Source: Berkiella sp050247135
Lineage (GTDB): Bacteria > Pseudomonadota > Gammaproteobacteria > Berkiellales > Berkiellaceae
Direction of reading: 5' to 3'
Length of the DNA stretch: 64,000 nt
NCBI GenBank assembly: GCA_050247135.1
Contig: JBFWUT010000005.1
Coordinates: 1 to 64,000 of the forward strand
In this document: positions 50,605 to 60,453 of the stretch, piece by piece
Layout: each line of letters begins with the position of its first letter
Position numbering within the stretch: position 1 is the stretch's first letter
Translations under genes and position numbers: made by a program
Notes under the pieces: generated by a model
Databases searched by the model: none
Told to the model about the DNA's origin: nothing
What the model saw: only the letters and a program-made list of their open reading frames with translations

Positions 50605-51495
50605 ATGAACGTGCAATTACAACAAATGAAGTCCTTGCCAGTTCCTGTAGATGGCGGCTTGCAATCTTACATGCAAGCAGTCAATGCAGAGCCTTTGCTT
50701 AGTCAAGAAGAAGAATACGAACTAGCTAAGCGCTATCGCTTCGATGGAGATCTTTTTGCAGCTCAACGTTTGGTGCTTTCACATCTTCGATATGTAGCGC
50801 GCATTGCTAAAATGTACAGCGGCTATGGCCTGCAGCTGGCTGATCTCATCCAAGAGGGTTCTATTGGTCTTATGAAGGCCGTCAAACGCTTCGATCCTGA
50901 TATGAAGGTACGGTTAGTGTCCTTTGCGGTGCATTGGATTAAAGCTGAGATCCATGAGTATGTGATCCGCAACTGGCGCATTGTTAAGGTGGCAACCACC
51001 AAAGCTCAGCGTAAATTGTTTTTCAAATTACGCCAAGCCAAGAGCCGCTTAGGCTGGTTTACCCAACAAGAAGTAGCGCAAGTAGCAGAAGATTTAGGCG
51101 TGAGCACTAAAGATGTTTTAGAAATGGAAAGTCGCTTAAATGCTCATGATGCCTCTTTCGATCTCTCATTAGATGATGAGAGTGACACGGTTTCTCCTTC
51201 ACAATATTTGTCAGCTCCAGAACAGGCGGATCCTGCCCATAGTGTTTTGGTCGGTGACTTTGAGGCTCAAGCACAAGAAAAACTCCAGGCAGCTTTGAGG
51301 GAACTAGATGAGCGCAGCTTTGATATTATTTCAAAACGTTGGCTGCAAGAATCCAAAGCCTCACTGAAAGAATTGGCAGAGCAATATCATATTTCGCTAG
51401 AACGCGTTAGGCAGCTTGAAAATGCGGCTATCCAAAAACTTAAAACCGTGTTTAGGGAAGATGATGTACTAGATGGGGAGTTCTCTCAAGCTTGA
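50605..51495 (+). CDS. rpoH: heat-shock sigma factor RpoH (sigma-32)
   Basis: 296 aa from the ATG at 50605 (TTGGAG before it). Region 1.2/2: SYMQAVNAEPLLSQEEEYEL, AQRLVLSHLRYVARIA, YGLQLADLIQEGSIGLMKAV; the RpoH box QRKLFFKLRQAK; region 4 SLKELAEQYHISLERVRQLE. It directs transcription of chaperones and proteases. A CIRCE-like site upstream suggests control by HrcA. Its last 27 bp overlap the end of the convergent P-type ATPase gene. Confidence 0.95.
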   Translation: MNVQLQQMKSLPVPVDGGLQSYMQAVNAEPLLSQEEEYELAKRYRFDGDLFAAQRLVLSHLRYVARIAKMYSGYGLQLADLIQEGSIGLMKAVKRFDPDMKVRLVSFAVHWIKAEIHEYVIRNWRIVKVATTKAQRKLFFKLRQAKSRLGWFTQQEVAQVAEDLGVSTKDVLEMESRLNAHDASFDLSLDDESDTVSPSQYLSAPEQADPAHSVLVGDFEAQAQEKLQAALRELDERSFDIISKRWLQESKASLKELAEQYHISLERVRQLENAAIQKLKTVFREDDVLDGEFSQA

Positions 51496-53490
51496 TGAGA
51501 CCCCATCTTGAATGGGTGAAAACCTGAAAAACTTTAACCTAGCCGTATTTGCCATCACAATGAGCGCGCTCAAGCAAAAACTAGTGAGCATCATTAAGGG
51601 CGTTAGTTGTCCCAATGCGGCGAATGGCAACATCAAAAGGCAAAATCCCAGTCCTAATAAATGATTTTGTCGCAAGATTTTTCGTGCGGCAATACTCAGT
51701 AAAAGACAGTCTTTAATCAGCGTAAGTTCTGGATACTGCAAGATAATATCTGAAGAGGCAATCGAGATAGCGTTTCCTGTGCCTATACCAATACCGATAT
51801 CTGCTCGCTTCAAGGCAGGGGCGTCATTTAAGCCGTCACCAACCATTGCAGTAATATTACCTTGATCTTGTAAAAGAGCGACTTGTGCTTCTTTGTCTTG
51901 CGGCATAGCGCTGGCAGTGGCAATAATAGGGCCTAATTGACTAGCAATGGCATTTACAATCGCGGGTCTGTCGCCACTAAGAACGGTCATTTCTATGTTG
52001 CGCTGTTTTAAAAAATGAATGACTTCTGCGGCTTCTTTGCGGATTTTATCTTTTAAATGGATGCGAGCCACTTCTAGGCCGTCAATCGCACAATGGACGA
52101 AAATGAGATCAGAATGGATCTGTGTTTCTTGTTCGGCAATCACATCCGCTGGTACAAAAATACCATTTTTTCTCAGCCAATCAGAGGAGCCAATTAGGGT
52201 AAAGCGACCATTAATAATGGCACGCACCCCTTTACCAGGGAAAACTCGCAAGCGCTGAATATTGGCACTTTGCAGTTCAGGATAACGTGCTTTGCAGTAT
52301 TGAACGATAGCATGAGCAATCGGATGGTGGGTATTTTGTTCAATGACCGAAATCAGTGGCAATGCTTCTTCAGGTTTAGCACCATTAAAAAACTCTGCTT
52401 TGGCAACGATTAAGTTTCCTTCTGTGAGTGTGCCTGTTTTATCAAACAAGATGTGTTCAACTTCGCTAAATTTAAAAAAGGCTGATGGATTTTTAATCAA
52501 AATCCCCTTTCTGACGCAAATTTCTAATACACAGGCACAAGTAAGAGGGTAAGCAATGGCAATCGTGCAAGGGCAGGTAATTAAAATAGCGCAGGCAGCA
52601 CAAAATAGAGCAAAAGGATGATCGAAGGGCAGCCACCAACAATAAATTGCTCCACAGCAAGTGAGTGCGATCATCTGGTGCCAAAGGGCAATTGGATCGC
52701 TGGGAGAAGCTTCTTTATCTTTATTGGGAAGGGCTTGCTGTAAGGTGGCGAGAATTTTTCCAAAATAGGAATGATGGAAAGTGCTGGTAGCTCGAATGGT
52801 GATTGCTTTGTCTAAATTACAGGTGCCGGCGCGAACGACTTCGTGGGTAAATTTGGGAACGGCATGGGCTTCACCGGTGATCATCGATTCATCTACACTG
52901 GTGTCACTTTCAAGAATAATTCCGTCGACGGGAAAATATTCACCAGGTCCAATATAGAGAATATCGCCGATGACGATATCTTTAAGTTCACAAGAATGAA
53001 ATTGATTATCTGCTTTAATTACTTTCACTTGGGTCGAGGGGATAGCGCTTAAATTTTGAGCGAGGCGTCCAATACGGCGCCTACAAAAAATTTCTAGATA
53101 GCGGCCGGCATAGACGATAAAAAGAACGATCAGAATAGAATCAAAATAGGCAAATAAATTTTCAGCGGGAAACAATGTGGCATGTAAGGAATAGGCGTAT
53201 CCACACACCAGAGCAATCAGTAGCGGAATATCGATAGAGAATCGCAGGGAATGGGGGGCGAATAGGGATCGAAAAAAAGGTAACCCCGTAAAGTAAAGGA
53301 TAGGGGTAGTGAGGGTCAGGCCTGCCCAGTAGTAAATTTCATGAGAAAATGTAGGTCTGCCAAATTCAATGAGAACAGATAACCAAGTTAGGAATAAGAC
53401 CCCGATACCAGAAATCAACAGGCGTAGTAGCAGGCTCTTTTCCAAAGAGCCAATTCGCTTAAGGTCTTGATCGAAATGGTTAAAAATCAT
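51469..53490 (-). CDS. P1B-type heavy-metal transporting ATPase
   Basis: 673 aa. Metal-binding helix CPC in AILITCPCTIAIAYPL; phosphorylation site LFDKTGTLTEGN; HP motif THHPIAHAIV; hinge MVGDGLNDAPALKRADIGI. CPC suggests copper or silver, possibly for cytochrome oxidase assembly (CcoI/FixI group) or efflux. Unlike CopA and CcoI it begins directly with membrane helices; no N-terminal HMA domain (GMTCxxC) is present. Convergent overlap with rpoH. Confidence 0.88.
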   Translation of the reverse strand: MIFNHFDQDLKRIGSLEKSLLLRLLISGIGVLFLTWLSVLIEFGRPTFSHEIYYWAGLTLTTPILYFTGLPFFRSLFAPHSLRFSIDIPLLIALVCGYAYSLHATLFPAENLFAYFDSILIVLFIVYAGRYLEIFCRRRIGRLAQNLSAIPSTQVKVIKADNQFHSCELKDIVIGDILYIGPGEYFPVDGIILESDTSVDESMITGEAHAVPKFTHEVVRAGTCNLDKAITIRATSTFHHSYFGKILATLQQALPNKDKEASPSDPIALWHQMIALTCCGAIYCWWLPFDHPFALFCAACAILITCPCTIAIAYPLTCACVLEICVRKGILIKNPSAFFKFSEVEHILFDKTGTLTEGNLIVAKAEFFNGAKPEEALPLISVIEQNTHHPIAHAIVQYCKARYPELQSANIQRLRVFPGKGVRAIINGRFTLIGSSDWLRKNGIFVPADVIAEQETQIHSDLIFVHCAIDGLEVARIHLKDKIRKEAAEVIHFLKQRNIEMTVLSGDRPAIVNAIASQLGPIIATASAMPQDKEAQVALLQDQGNITAMVGDGLNDAPALKRADIGIGIGTGNAISIASSDIILQYPELTLIKDCLLLSIAARKILRQNHLLGLGFCLLMLPFAALGQLTPLMMLTSFCLSALIVMANTARLKFFRFSPIQDGVSSSLRELPI

Positions 53491-53514
53491 TAGAAAAAAC
53501 TACTTTTAACGACT

Positions 53515-53535
53515 GATGGCAAAATTCTTGCCATC
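53515..53535 (-). terminator. hairpin between the ATPase and ctpA genes
   Basis: GATGGCAA (53515-53522), 5-nt loop, TTGCCATC (53528-53535). Eight perfect pairs in the 126-bp gap after the ctpA stop. No good T tract, so termination is only possible. Confidence 0.35.
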
Positions 53536-53616
53536 ATAACAAAATAGTCGCTCTTTCTATAGATCTTCAAATATTTTGAAAGTTATCAAAATTTTAGCGA
53601 AATTACACGCGGTTCT

Positions 53617-55098
53617 TTATTGAACTTGCTTTTGCGTGACGCTCTCCTTCGGATTTTTCAAAGTCATAGCAGGCTTGTCTTTTGTTTGGCCTCTGGATTC
53701 AATAAACGTTAAGCTCTTTAGCATATTGAGTGCTTCATTGAGCTGGTAATCATTTTTCAGCGCTAATTTCCCTTCATCAGTTTCTTTGGTGGCTTCTTTG
53801 CTTGGTTTGGTCTCAGATGAAGAATCAGAAGCAACCGGTTCTTTTTCAAGCTCTTTTTCAGATTTGTCTGACTGTTCAGATTTTTTGGATCCGTTTTCTA
53901 AATGGCCATCTAAATCGCTTTCACGAATGTTGACCAGCTCTTCTAATTCATCTTGTTTGACCTCAGGCATTTTAATGTCTGGAATTTCAATATCCGGTAC
54001 AATTCCCTTGGCTTGGATAGAACGACCTGCCGGCGTAAAATAAAGTGCCGTGGTGAGTTTTAATCCATGGTTATCTCTCAATGGTAATACCGTTTGCACG
54101 GATCCTTTGCCAAAGGTTTGTGTGCCAACAATTAAGGCTCGTTTATGATCTTGCAGCGCGCCAGCCACAATTTCAGAGGCGGATGCTGAGCCGCCATTGA
54201 CAAGGACAACAATCGGTGCACCATGCATGATGTCACCATCATTGGCAAGTTCTTTAATTTCAGACCCTGGTAATCGTCCTTCTGTATAGACGATCATGCC
54301 ATTGTAGTTCAATTTTGGCTTGTCTAAGAACGTATCTGCTACTTTCACGGAAGATTCTAGGATCCCACCAGGATTATTGCGTAAATCAATGATAAGGCCT
54401 TTTAATTTATTGTTGGTTTCTTTGTTTAACCTTTCAATAGCTTGTACGAGATCTTCGCCTGAATGGGTTTGAAATTGAGATATACGAATATAGCCATACT
54501 GTTTATCTAAAATTTTGGTACGGATACTTTTTACTTGGATAATGTCACGTGTCACCTTTATCTTTAACGGTGCTGAGCTTCCTTTGCGGACCACGGTGAG
54601 TAAAATATTCGTCCCTCTGTCACCACGCATAATTTCGACGGCTTTTTTCAAGGTAAGCCCTTTAACAGGGGTGTCATCTAATTTTACGATAAAATCACCT
54701 GATTTAATTCCAGCGCGGCTTGCTGGAGTATCGTCAATCGGACTGATAACGCGAACAAAACCATCTTCCATGGTAACTTCAATACCTAATCCCCCAAATT
54801 TACCCGAGGTATTGGCACGAAGATCAGAGAATTCATTTTCATCTAAATAGGCTGAATGTGGGTCAAGGCCACTGAGCATACCGCGGATGGCGTTTTCGAA
54901 TAATTCTTTATCGTCAACGGGTTTAACATAATATTTGCGAATTTGTTCAACAACAGCGGTAAAGCGTTGTAGATCGTCTAAGGGAAGTGTTTCTTGAATG
55001 GTTGCTTTAACGGTGGCTGATTTTTCTTTTTCCTTTGCAACAAGAGGTGATGTAAAGGTTGTTGCATTGAGTGCCAGTAAAAATAACAGTACTCGCAT
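53617..55098 (-). CDS. ctpA: C-terminal processing peptidase CtpA (S41)
   Basis: Periplasmic serine protease, 493 aa. Signal peptide (VLLFLLALNATTFTSPLVA); PDZ domain GKFGGLGIEVTMEDGFVRVI ... RAGIKSGDFIVKLDD; catalytic Ser in NGGSASASEIVAGALQD and Lys in GTQTFGKGSVQTVLPL. The end (from about 390) is a Glu/Lys/Ser-rich extension unlike E. coli Prc. In Pseudomonas CtpA trims peptidoglycan hydrolases and lies beside envC and gpmI, as here. Confidence 0.92.
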   Translation of the reverse strand: MRVLLFLLALNATTFTSPLVAKEKEKSATVKATIQETLPLDDLQRFTAVVEQIRKYYVKPVDDKELFENAIRGMLSGLDPHSAYLDENEFSDLRANTSGKFGGLGIEVTMEDGFVRVISPIDDTPASRAGIKSGDFIVKLDDTPVKGLTLKKAVEIMRGDRGTNILLTVVRKGSSAPLKIKVTRDIIQVKSIRTKILDKQYGYIRISQFQTHSGEDLVQAIERLNKETNNKLKGLIIDLRNNPGGILESSVKVADTFLDKPKLNYNGMIVYTEGRLPGSEIKELANDGDIMHGAPIVVLVNGGSASASEIVAGALQDHKRALIVGTQTFGKGSVQTVLPLRDNHGLKLTTALYFTPAGRSIQAKGIVPDIEIPDIKMPEVKQDELEELVNIRESDLDGHLENGSKKSEQSDKSEKELEKEPVASDSSSETKPSKEATKETDEGKLALKNDYQLNEALNMLKSLTFIESRGQTKDKPAMTLKNPKESVTQKQVQ

Positions 55099-55152
55099 TG
55101 GAGCTATATCCTTATACGTTGAGCAGTCTTCTGAAGCGAGGTAACCCTCTGG

Positions 55153-56295
55153 TTAAGCTGTTCTGAACCAGGGGGTGGGATCCAACGCCTCTCCATCCTT
55201 TCTTATCTCAAAGTATAATCCGGGTTCTGCATGTCCGCCGCTTTGTCCAACCCGAGCGACCATTTCTCCTGCGCTAACCCATTCGCCTAAACTTTTATAC
55301 AGTTTTTGATTATTGCCATAAAGACTCATGTAACCATCGCCATGATCAATGATTAACAACAGTCCAACCCCTCGCAACCACTCAGCAAAAACGACACGTC
55401 CGGGAAAAATAGCGGAAACAGGAGTGCCTGCCTCTGCTTGGATATAAGACTTCTTGGCTTTCGTTTTTTTGGCATGCGGTAACTTGGCGAGCAGTGCACC
55501 TGGGGTTTTGATCGGCAAAGCAAGACGCCGCTTCATCTTAGCAAAATCCTGGGCAGGATCAATGTAAGTGGGTGTTGTGGATACTTTTGCCTGAATGGCT
55601 TTAAAAAGTTGTTCAAGATGTTGCTCTTGGCTTTGTAAAGAGATGAGCTTTTCTTCAGCACTTTTACGCTCATTAGTCAATGCCTCGAGCAGGTTTGCAC
55701 GCTCAGTTTTATTAACTTGTAATTCTTTTTGTTGAATTTTTAAAGAGTCAGTGAGAGCTAAAATGGCGTTTTGTTTTTGCTTTATTTTCGCTTGTAAGAT
55801 TTTAACATTGCCTAAGTGTGCTTGTAATTCACGAATTTTGTTTGCACGCAAAGCATAAAAATGAACGTAATATTGATTGAGTCTTGCTAGCTTCGACATT
55901 TCATGAGGGTTAAGAAGCAATTTTAATTTTTCTTTATGATAATGGGTGAAGGTAACGCTAATGAGTCGGCTTAACGCTTTTTGATGAACTTGGTTCACTT
56001 GATTCAGTTCATTCGTTTCCTTTTCCAGAGCTTGCAGCTCTTGTTGGTGTTCAAGAATTTTATTTTCTTGTTCACGTAATTTTTCAGCTTGTTCCCCCAT
56101 CAATTTTTCAATGGCGGCCAGTTTTTGGATATGTGAGCGTTCGAGAGAATGTGCTTGATAGAGATTTTTTTCAATTTTTTTAATTTCAGTTTGGACCGTG
56201 AGTAGTGATTGCTTAATTTGGGAGGGATCTTCTGCTGCCCAAAGGTGAGAGGGCAGCAGAAGAATGAGCATGCACAAAAAAAGCCTGTGTGTCAT
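55153..56295 (-). CDS. envC: EnvC-like murein hydrolase activator (LytM domain)
   Basis: 380 aa: signal peptide (HRLFLCMLILLLPSHLWAA), long coiled coil from 25 to 245 (IEKNLYQAHSLERSHIQKLA; ENKILEHQQELQALEKETNE), C-terminal M23-type domain (SAIFPGRVVFAEWLRGVGLL ... YMSLYGNNQKLYKSLGEWVS). The metal ligands of active LytM enzymes (HxxxD and HxH) are not kept (AEWLRGVG; LYFEIR), so it is a non-catalytic activator of amidases in cell division. Follows gpmI on the same strand. Confidence 0.9.
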   Translation of the reverse strand: MTHRLFLCMLILLLPSHLWAAEDPSQIKQSLLTVQTEIKKIEKNLYQAHSLERSHIQKLAAIEKLMGEQAEKLREQENKILEHQQELQALEKETNELNQVNQVHQKALSRLISVTFTHYHKEKLKLLLNPHEMSKLARLNQYYVHFYALRANKIRELQAHLGNVKILQAKIKQKQNAILALTDSLKIQQKELQVNKTERANLLEALTNERKSAEEKLISLQSQEQHLEQLFKAIQAKVSTTPTYIDPAQDFAKMKRRLALPIKTPGALLAKLPHAKKTKAKKSYIQAEAGTPVSAIFPGRVVFAEWLRGVGLLLIIDHGDGYMSLYGNNQKLYKSLGEWVSAGEMVARVGQSGGHAEPGLYFEIRKDGEALDPTPWFRTA

Positions 56296-56311
56296 TAAGA
56301 TGCCTCCCTGG

Positions 56312-57865
56312 CTAAGTTACAATTAAAGAATGTCCCGTCATCTCATTCGGTTTGGGTAATGCCATTAATTGTAATAAGGTTGGCGCAACATCAGATAACT
56401 TGCCTTCCTTTACAAAACTGACAGGTTCCTTCCCGTAGTATACAAGTGGTACTAAATTGGTTGTATGAGCAGTATGAGGCTGCTGCGTCTGTTCGTCTAT
56501 CATGCACTCAGCATTACCATGATCAGAGGTAATCAACAAGGCGCCGGATGTGCTATCGATGGCTTTGATAATGTCGCCAAGGCATTGATCAAGGGTTTCA
56601 ATCGCATTAACCGTTGCGGCAAAATTACCCGTATGACCAACCATGTCGGCATTGGCATAGTTACAAACGATGCAATCATATTGCTGGCTTTTAATCGCTT
56701 CCACAAGTTTAGCAGTGATTTCCTTGGCGCTCATTTGCGGCGCTTGATCATAAGTGGCCACTTTGGGTGAGGGGATCAATATTCGTTCTTCACCGGTAAA
56801 AGGCTTTTCAACTCCACCGTTAAAAAAGAACGTGACGTGAGCGTATTTTTCTGTTTCAGCTAAGCGCAATTGCGATAGCTTGAGGTTTTGTAAATATTCA
56901 CCTAAGCCATTCACATGCGTTTGCGGGGCAAATGCTACCTCGGCTTTTAAAGTTTTATCATATTCGGTTAGCGTCACGAATTCGCTTAATTTGGGGACTT
57001 GTCCTCGCTCAAATCCATTAAAATCCGGTTGTGTAAAAGCATAAGATAAGGCACGAGCGCGATCAGAGCGAAAATTCATGTAAACCATGACATCACCGGT
57101 TTCTACCGTAGCAGGACTGTCGCCTTGTGCAACAATGCAAGTCGGCTTGACAAATTCATCGGTCTCATTTCGTTCGTAGGCAGCTTCAAGTGCTTTGATG
57201 CCGCAGGTTGCAACAAATGGCGATTGCCCATGCGCAATCGCATCATAGGCAAGCTTTACCCGCTCCCAACGTTTGTCTCTATCCATGGCATAATATCGGC
57301 CGCTGACACTAGCTAACTTGGCGCCTTTAATGGTTTCAAGCAACGCTTGTAATTTTTCAAGTGATGGCTTGGCACTCATGGGCGGGGTGTCCCTTCCATC
57401 TAAAAACGCATGAACAAAAATAGAAGCACAACCATTGTCTGCTGCCATTTTGATCGCTGTAAACAGATGATCTTCATGACTGTGCACGCCACCTTCAGAT
57501 AACAGCGCCATAAAGTGTACAGCTTTTTTGTTGTTAACGGCTTTTTTAAATGCGTTAATTAAAACAGGGTTTTGAAAAAATTCGCCCTTTTCAATGGCTT
57601 TACTGATTCGGGTAAGATCTTGGTAGATGATTCTCCCAGCGCCCAGCGTTAAATGTCCTACCTCTGAATTGCCCATTTGGCCATCAGGTAATCCTACATC
57701 TTCTCCTGACCCGGAGAGTACAGTGTGCGCGCAGTCCGCTAGTAAGCGATCCCAATGCGGCGTCTTGGCAGCCAAGATGGCATTGCCTGATTGTTGATGA
57801 GGTTCATAGTGTCCCCATCCATCAAATATAAGTAGAACAACTGGTTTAGCGCGCGATAACGTCAT
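56312..57865 (-). CDS. gpmI: 2,3-bisphosphoglycerate-independent phosphoglycerate mutase
   Basis: Mn-dependent glycolytic enzyme, 517 aa from the ATG 57865 (MTLSRAKPVVLLIFDGWG); an in-frame ATG 12 codons earlier is less likely. Phosphoserine loop QMGNSEVGHLTLGAGRI; FVHAFLDGRDTPP; metal ligands in VCNYANADMVGHTGNF and TSDHGNAECM. The gpmI-envC-ctpA order is classic for gammaproteobacteria. Confidence 0.95.
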   Translation of the reverse strand: MTLSRAKPVVLLIFDGWGHYEPHQQSGNAILAAKTPHWDRLLADCAHTVLSGSGEDVGLPDGQMGNSEVGHLTLGAGRIIYQDLTRISKAIEKGEFFQNPVLINAFKKAVNNKKAVHFMALLSEGGVHSHEDHLFTAIKMAADNGCASIFVHAFLDGRDTPPMSAKPSLEKLQALLETIKGAKLASVSGRYYAMDRDKRWERVKLAYDAIAHGQSPFVATCGIKALEAAYERNETDEFVKPTCIVAQGDSPATVETGDVMVYMNFRSDRARALSYAFTQPDFNGFERGQVPKLSEFVTLTEYDKTLKAEVAFAPQTHVNGLGEYLQNLKLSQLRLAETEKYAHVTFFFNGGVEKPFTGEERILIPSPKVATYDQAPQMSAKEITAKLVEAIKSQQYDCIVCNYANADMVGHTGNFAATVNAIETLDQCLGDIIKAIDSTSGALLITSDHGNAECMIDEQTQQPHTAHTTNLVPLVYYGKEPVSFVKEGKLSDVAPTLLQLMALPKPNEMTGHSLIVT

Positions 57866-57990
57866 GAAACTTCTTATTCTGGATAATGAATTAAGCATCA
57901 TTGTAGGTCTTCGAATTCCATAGTTTCAAGTCGCTAGCAAACTTGATTATGTGTATAATAAACGGCTTTGATTCAAATGAGGTTGGGAGA

Positions 57991-58416
57991 ATGGATCCCT
58001 TATTGGTCTTTTTTGTCGAACACTGGGCGCTTTCCAGTGCCTTTTTGGTTCTTATCGTGGTGTTTGCTTTAAATGAATGGCGGCATCGTGCGATGGGGAT
58101 CCCCAGCCTAGATCCTCAGCAATTGGTTAATCTTCTCAACCATAATGGTGGGGTAGCGGTTGACATTAGAAGCCAGTTAAATTACCAGCAAGGCCATATC
58201 ATCGGTGCACACTCTCTCCCGCAAGAAGAGTTTGCCACGAAACTCAATGCTTTGAATAAATATAAATCCAAACCCGTTATTTTAGTTTGTATGAAGGGAC
58301 TAGAAGCCCCTAAAATGGCTAAACTATTGGCAGCAAATGGTTTTACCCAACTTTATTTTTTAGCAAATGGCATGGAAGGGTGGGTCAGTAATGGCATGCC
58401 TGTTGTCAAATCATAA
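57991..58416 (+). CDS. membrane-anchored rhodanese-like protein (YibN)
   Basis: 142 aa from ATG 57991 (GGGAGA before it). One membrane span near 8-27 (FFVEHWALSSAFLVLIVVFA), then a single rhodanese domain: NHNGGVAVDIRSQLNYQQGH and active-site Cys in VILVCMKGLEAPKMAKLLA. Sulfurtransferase or phosphatase-type activity is possible; the physiological role of YibN is unclear. It precedes secB as in other gammaproteobacteria, but the grxC gene usually between them is missing. Confidence 0.88.
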   Translation: MDPLLVFFVEHWALSSAFLVLIVVFALNEWRHRAMGIPSLDPQQLVNLLNHNGGVAVDIRSQLNYQQGHIIGAHSLPQEEFATKLNALNKYKSKPVILVCMKGLEAPKMAKLLAANGFTQLYFLANGMEGWVSNGMPVVKS

Positions 58417-58437
58417 TGTTACATAAGGAAGAGTTTA

Positions 58438-58917
58438 ATGGCAGATAATACCCCCAACCAAGATGGTCCAATGTTCACCATCCAGCGTATCTATGTAAAA
58501 GATGTTTCCTTTGAAACTCCACACGCTCCTGAAATTTTTAGAGAAGAGTGGAAGCCAGAAGTTAATGTCGACTTGCAAACCAAAACTAACCGGTTAGAAG
58601 AAAATATTTATGAAGTCATATTGCATTTAACCGTAACCGTTAAAATGGGCGAGCGGGTTGCCTTTTTAGTTGAGGTTCATGAAGCTGGGATCTTTACTGT
58701 TAAAGGGTTTGCTCAAGATCAGCTTGCTCATGTATTGGGTAGCATGTGCCCCAACATTTTATATCCTTATGCGCGTGAAACGATTTCGGACATCGTGATC
58801 CGAGGTGGGTTTCCACAATTATTATTAGCGCCAGTGAACTTTGATGCACTCTATCTTCAACATTTAGAGCAGCAAAAAAAGGGTAAAGAAGGCGAAGGCG
58901 CAGCAACACGTCAATGA
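58438..58917 (+). CDS. secB: protein-export chaperone SecB
   Basis: 159 aa. FTIQRIYVKDVSFETPHAPE at the N-terminus is the family hallmark, followed by VNVDLQTKTNRLEENIYEVI and the C-terminal APVNFDALYLQHLEQQKK. A tetramer that keeps preproteins unfolded for SecA. Overlaps gpsA by 4 bp. Confidence 0.97.
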   Translation: MADNTPNQDGPMFTIQRIYVKDVSFETPHAPEIFREEWKPEVNVDLQTKTNRLEENIYEVILHLTVTVKMGERVAFLVEVHEAGIFTVKGFAQDQLAHVLGSMCPNILYPYARETISDIVIRGGFPQLLLAPVNFDALYLQHLEQQKKGKEGEGAATRQ

Positions 58918-59909
58918 GTTCATTTATTGTCGTTGGTGCAGGATCTTGGGGGAGCGCGCTCGCGCTCTACCTAAGCCGGCAGCATCATAAAGTGGTGCTG
59001 TGGGGGCATGATCCTCTTGAAGTCGAAGCTTGCGCAAAAACACATTCTAATGAGCGCTATCTGCCCGGTTTTACTTTTCCTAAAGAAGTTTTGTTTACAA
59101 ACCAGCTCGCAGAGGCATTTCAAGGTGCTACCCAGGAAACGATTGTTTTGGTAGTTGTGCCAAGTCATGCTTTTGCAGAAGTCATGCAGAATATGGCTCC
59201 TTTGTTGCCTGCGGGGGCTGGCATTGTTTGGGCCACCAAAGGGTTGTCTGAACAAGGTGAATTACTCCACGAAATTTGCTTTAAGCATTGCGGGGAACGC
59301 CCGATGGCAGTGCTCTCTGGGCCCAGTTTTGCTAAAGAAGTTGCAGCAGGATTACCCACGGCCGTTACGATTGCCACGAGTGATCTCTCATTTGGTCAAA
59401 CCTTACTAAGCGCTTTTCATAGTGAACAATTCCGTGTCTACTTATCTGAAGATATCAGCGGAGTTGAGCTGGGCGGTGCTGTTAAAAATGTATTGGCGAT
59501 TGCTGTTGGTATGTCTGATGGTTTGGGGTATGGCGCAAATGCCAGAGCAGCGTTGATCACGCGAGGCTTGGCGGAATTGTGTCGTTTAGGTGATGCCCTT
59601 GGCGCCAAGCATAGCACGCTAATTGGTTTAGCCGGTGTGGGCGATATGGTGCTGACCTGTACTGACAATCAATCACGTAATCGGCGTTTTGGCTTAGCGT
59701 TAGGTCAAGGGGTTTCCTCAAAAGAAGCAGAGCAAACCATTGGGCAAGTTGTTGAAGGCAAAACCAATGCCAAACAAGTGATTACATTAGCGAAAAAACA
59801 CCGGATTGAAATGCCGATTTGCCAGCAAGTGTTTGATGTGTTGTTTGGCAGTTTATCACCGCAGCAAGCGGTCAATAATTTATTATCACGTCCGCCAAAG
59901 CCTGAATAA
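58914..59909 (+). CDS. gpsA: glycerol-3-phosphate dehydrogenase [NAD(P)+]
   Basis: 331 aa. Nucleotide motif VVGAGSWGSALALYLS; VSGPSFAKEVAAGLPTA-type motif (VLSGPSFAKEVAAGLPT); catalytic Lys in ELGGAVKNVLAIAVG; GVGDMVLTCTDNQSRNRRFG. It makes sn-glycerol 3-phosphate for phospholipids. Starts within the secB stop (ATGA). Confidence 0.96.
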   Translation: MSSFIVVGAGSWGSALALYLSRQHHKVVLWGHDPLEVEACAKTHSNERYLPGFTFPKEVLFTNQLAEAFQGATQETIVLVVVPSHAFAEVMQNMAPLLPAGAGIVWATKGLSEQGELLHEICFKHCGERPMAVLSGPSFAKEVAAGLPTAVTIATSDLSFGQTLLSAFHSEQFRVYLSEDISGVELGGAVKNVLAIAVGMSDGLGYGANARAALITRGLAELCRLGDALGAKHSTLIGLAGVGDMVLTCTDNQSRNRRFGLALGQGVSSKEAEQTIGQVVEGKTNAKQVITLAKKHRIEMPICQQVFDVLFGSLSPQQAVNNLLSRPPKPE

Positions 59910-59917
59910 GAATTTTG

Positions 59918-59992
59918 TCATTGCGAGTGTGGCGAAGCAATTCAGTATTGCTAGATATTTTTATTGATTACTTACGTTCACGGTCGCAATGA
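59918..59992. repeat. inverted TCATTGCGA-type repeat
   Basis: TCATTGCGA at the left and TCGCAATGA at the right frame a 75-bp stretch between gpsA and trmL. The sequence CATTGCGAG...GAAGCAAT resembles small repeats found in many intracellular bacteria. A single copy is seen in this window. Unrelated to the AAATCCCCC family. Confidence 0.45.
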
Positions 59993-59997
59993 TGTAT

Positions 59998-60453
59998 TCA
60001 AATAAATCCTAACTGTCGCCACGCTTCATAAACCATGATTGCCGCGGTATTCGATAAATTCAAACTCCGATCAGTCGTTACTTGCGGTAAACGCAAAAGT
60101 TGTTCGTCTGCAAATGATTGTAAAATTTCTTTAGGCAAACCACGTGTTTCAGGGCCAAATAAAAACGCATCACCAGCAGCGAAAGAGGGATTGGTGTAAA
60201 GGTTTTTTCCTTTGGCGCTGAGGGCAAAAATACGTTGGCCTGAAAAATGAGCTAAGCAAGCAGCGTAGTCTGGGTGTATATGCAGATTGGTTAGCGAGTG
60301 ATAATCAAGCCCTGCACGACGCAGATTTTTGTCATCAAGCACAAAACCTAAGGGTTCAATCAGATGTAAGGTAGCACCGGTATTAGCGCATAAGCGAATA
60401 ATATTGCCGGTGTTGGGGGGGATTTCAGGCTCATATAGAATGATAGAAAACAT
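59998..60453 (-). CDS. trmL: tRNA (cytidine(34)-2'-O)-methyltransferase
   Basis: SPOUT methylase that modifies the wobble base of tRNA-Leu. 151 aa: EIPPNTGNIIRLCANTGATL at the N-terminus; FLFGPETRGLPKEIL in the knot; RSLNLSNTAAIMVYEAWRQL at the C-terminus. Its ribosome-binding site and start codon lie in a 12-bp hairpin. Confidence 0.94.
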   Translation of the reverse strand: MFSIILYEPEIPPNTGNIIRLCANTGATLHLIEPLGFVLDDKNLRRAGLDYHSLTNLHIHPDYAACLAHFSGQRIFALSAKGKNLYTNPSFAAGDAFLFGPETRGLPKEILQSFADEQLLRLPQVTTDRSLNLSNTAAIMVYEAWRQLGFI

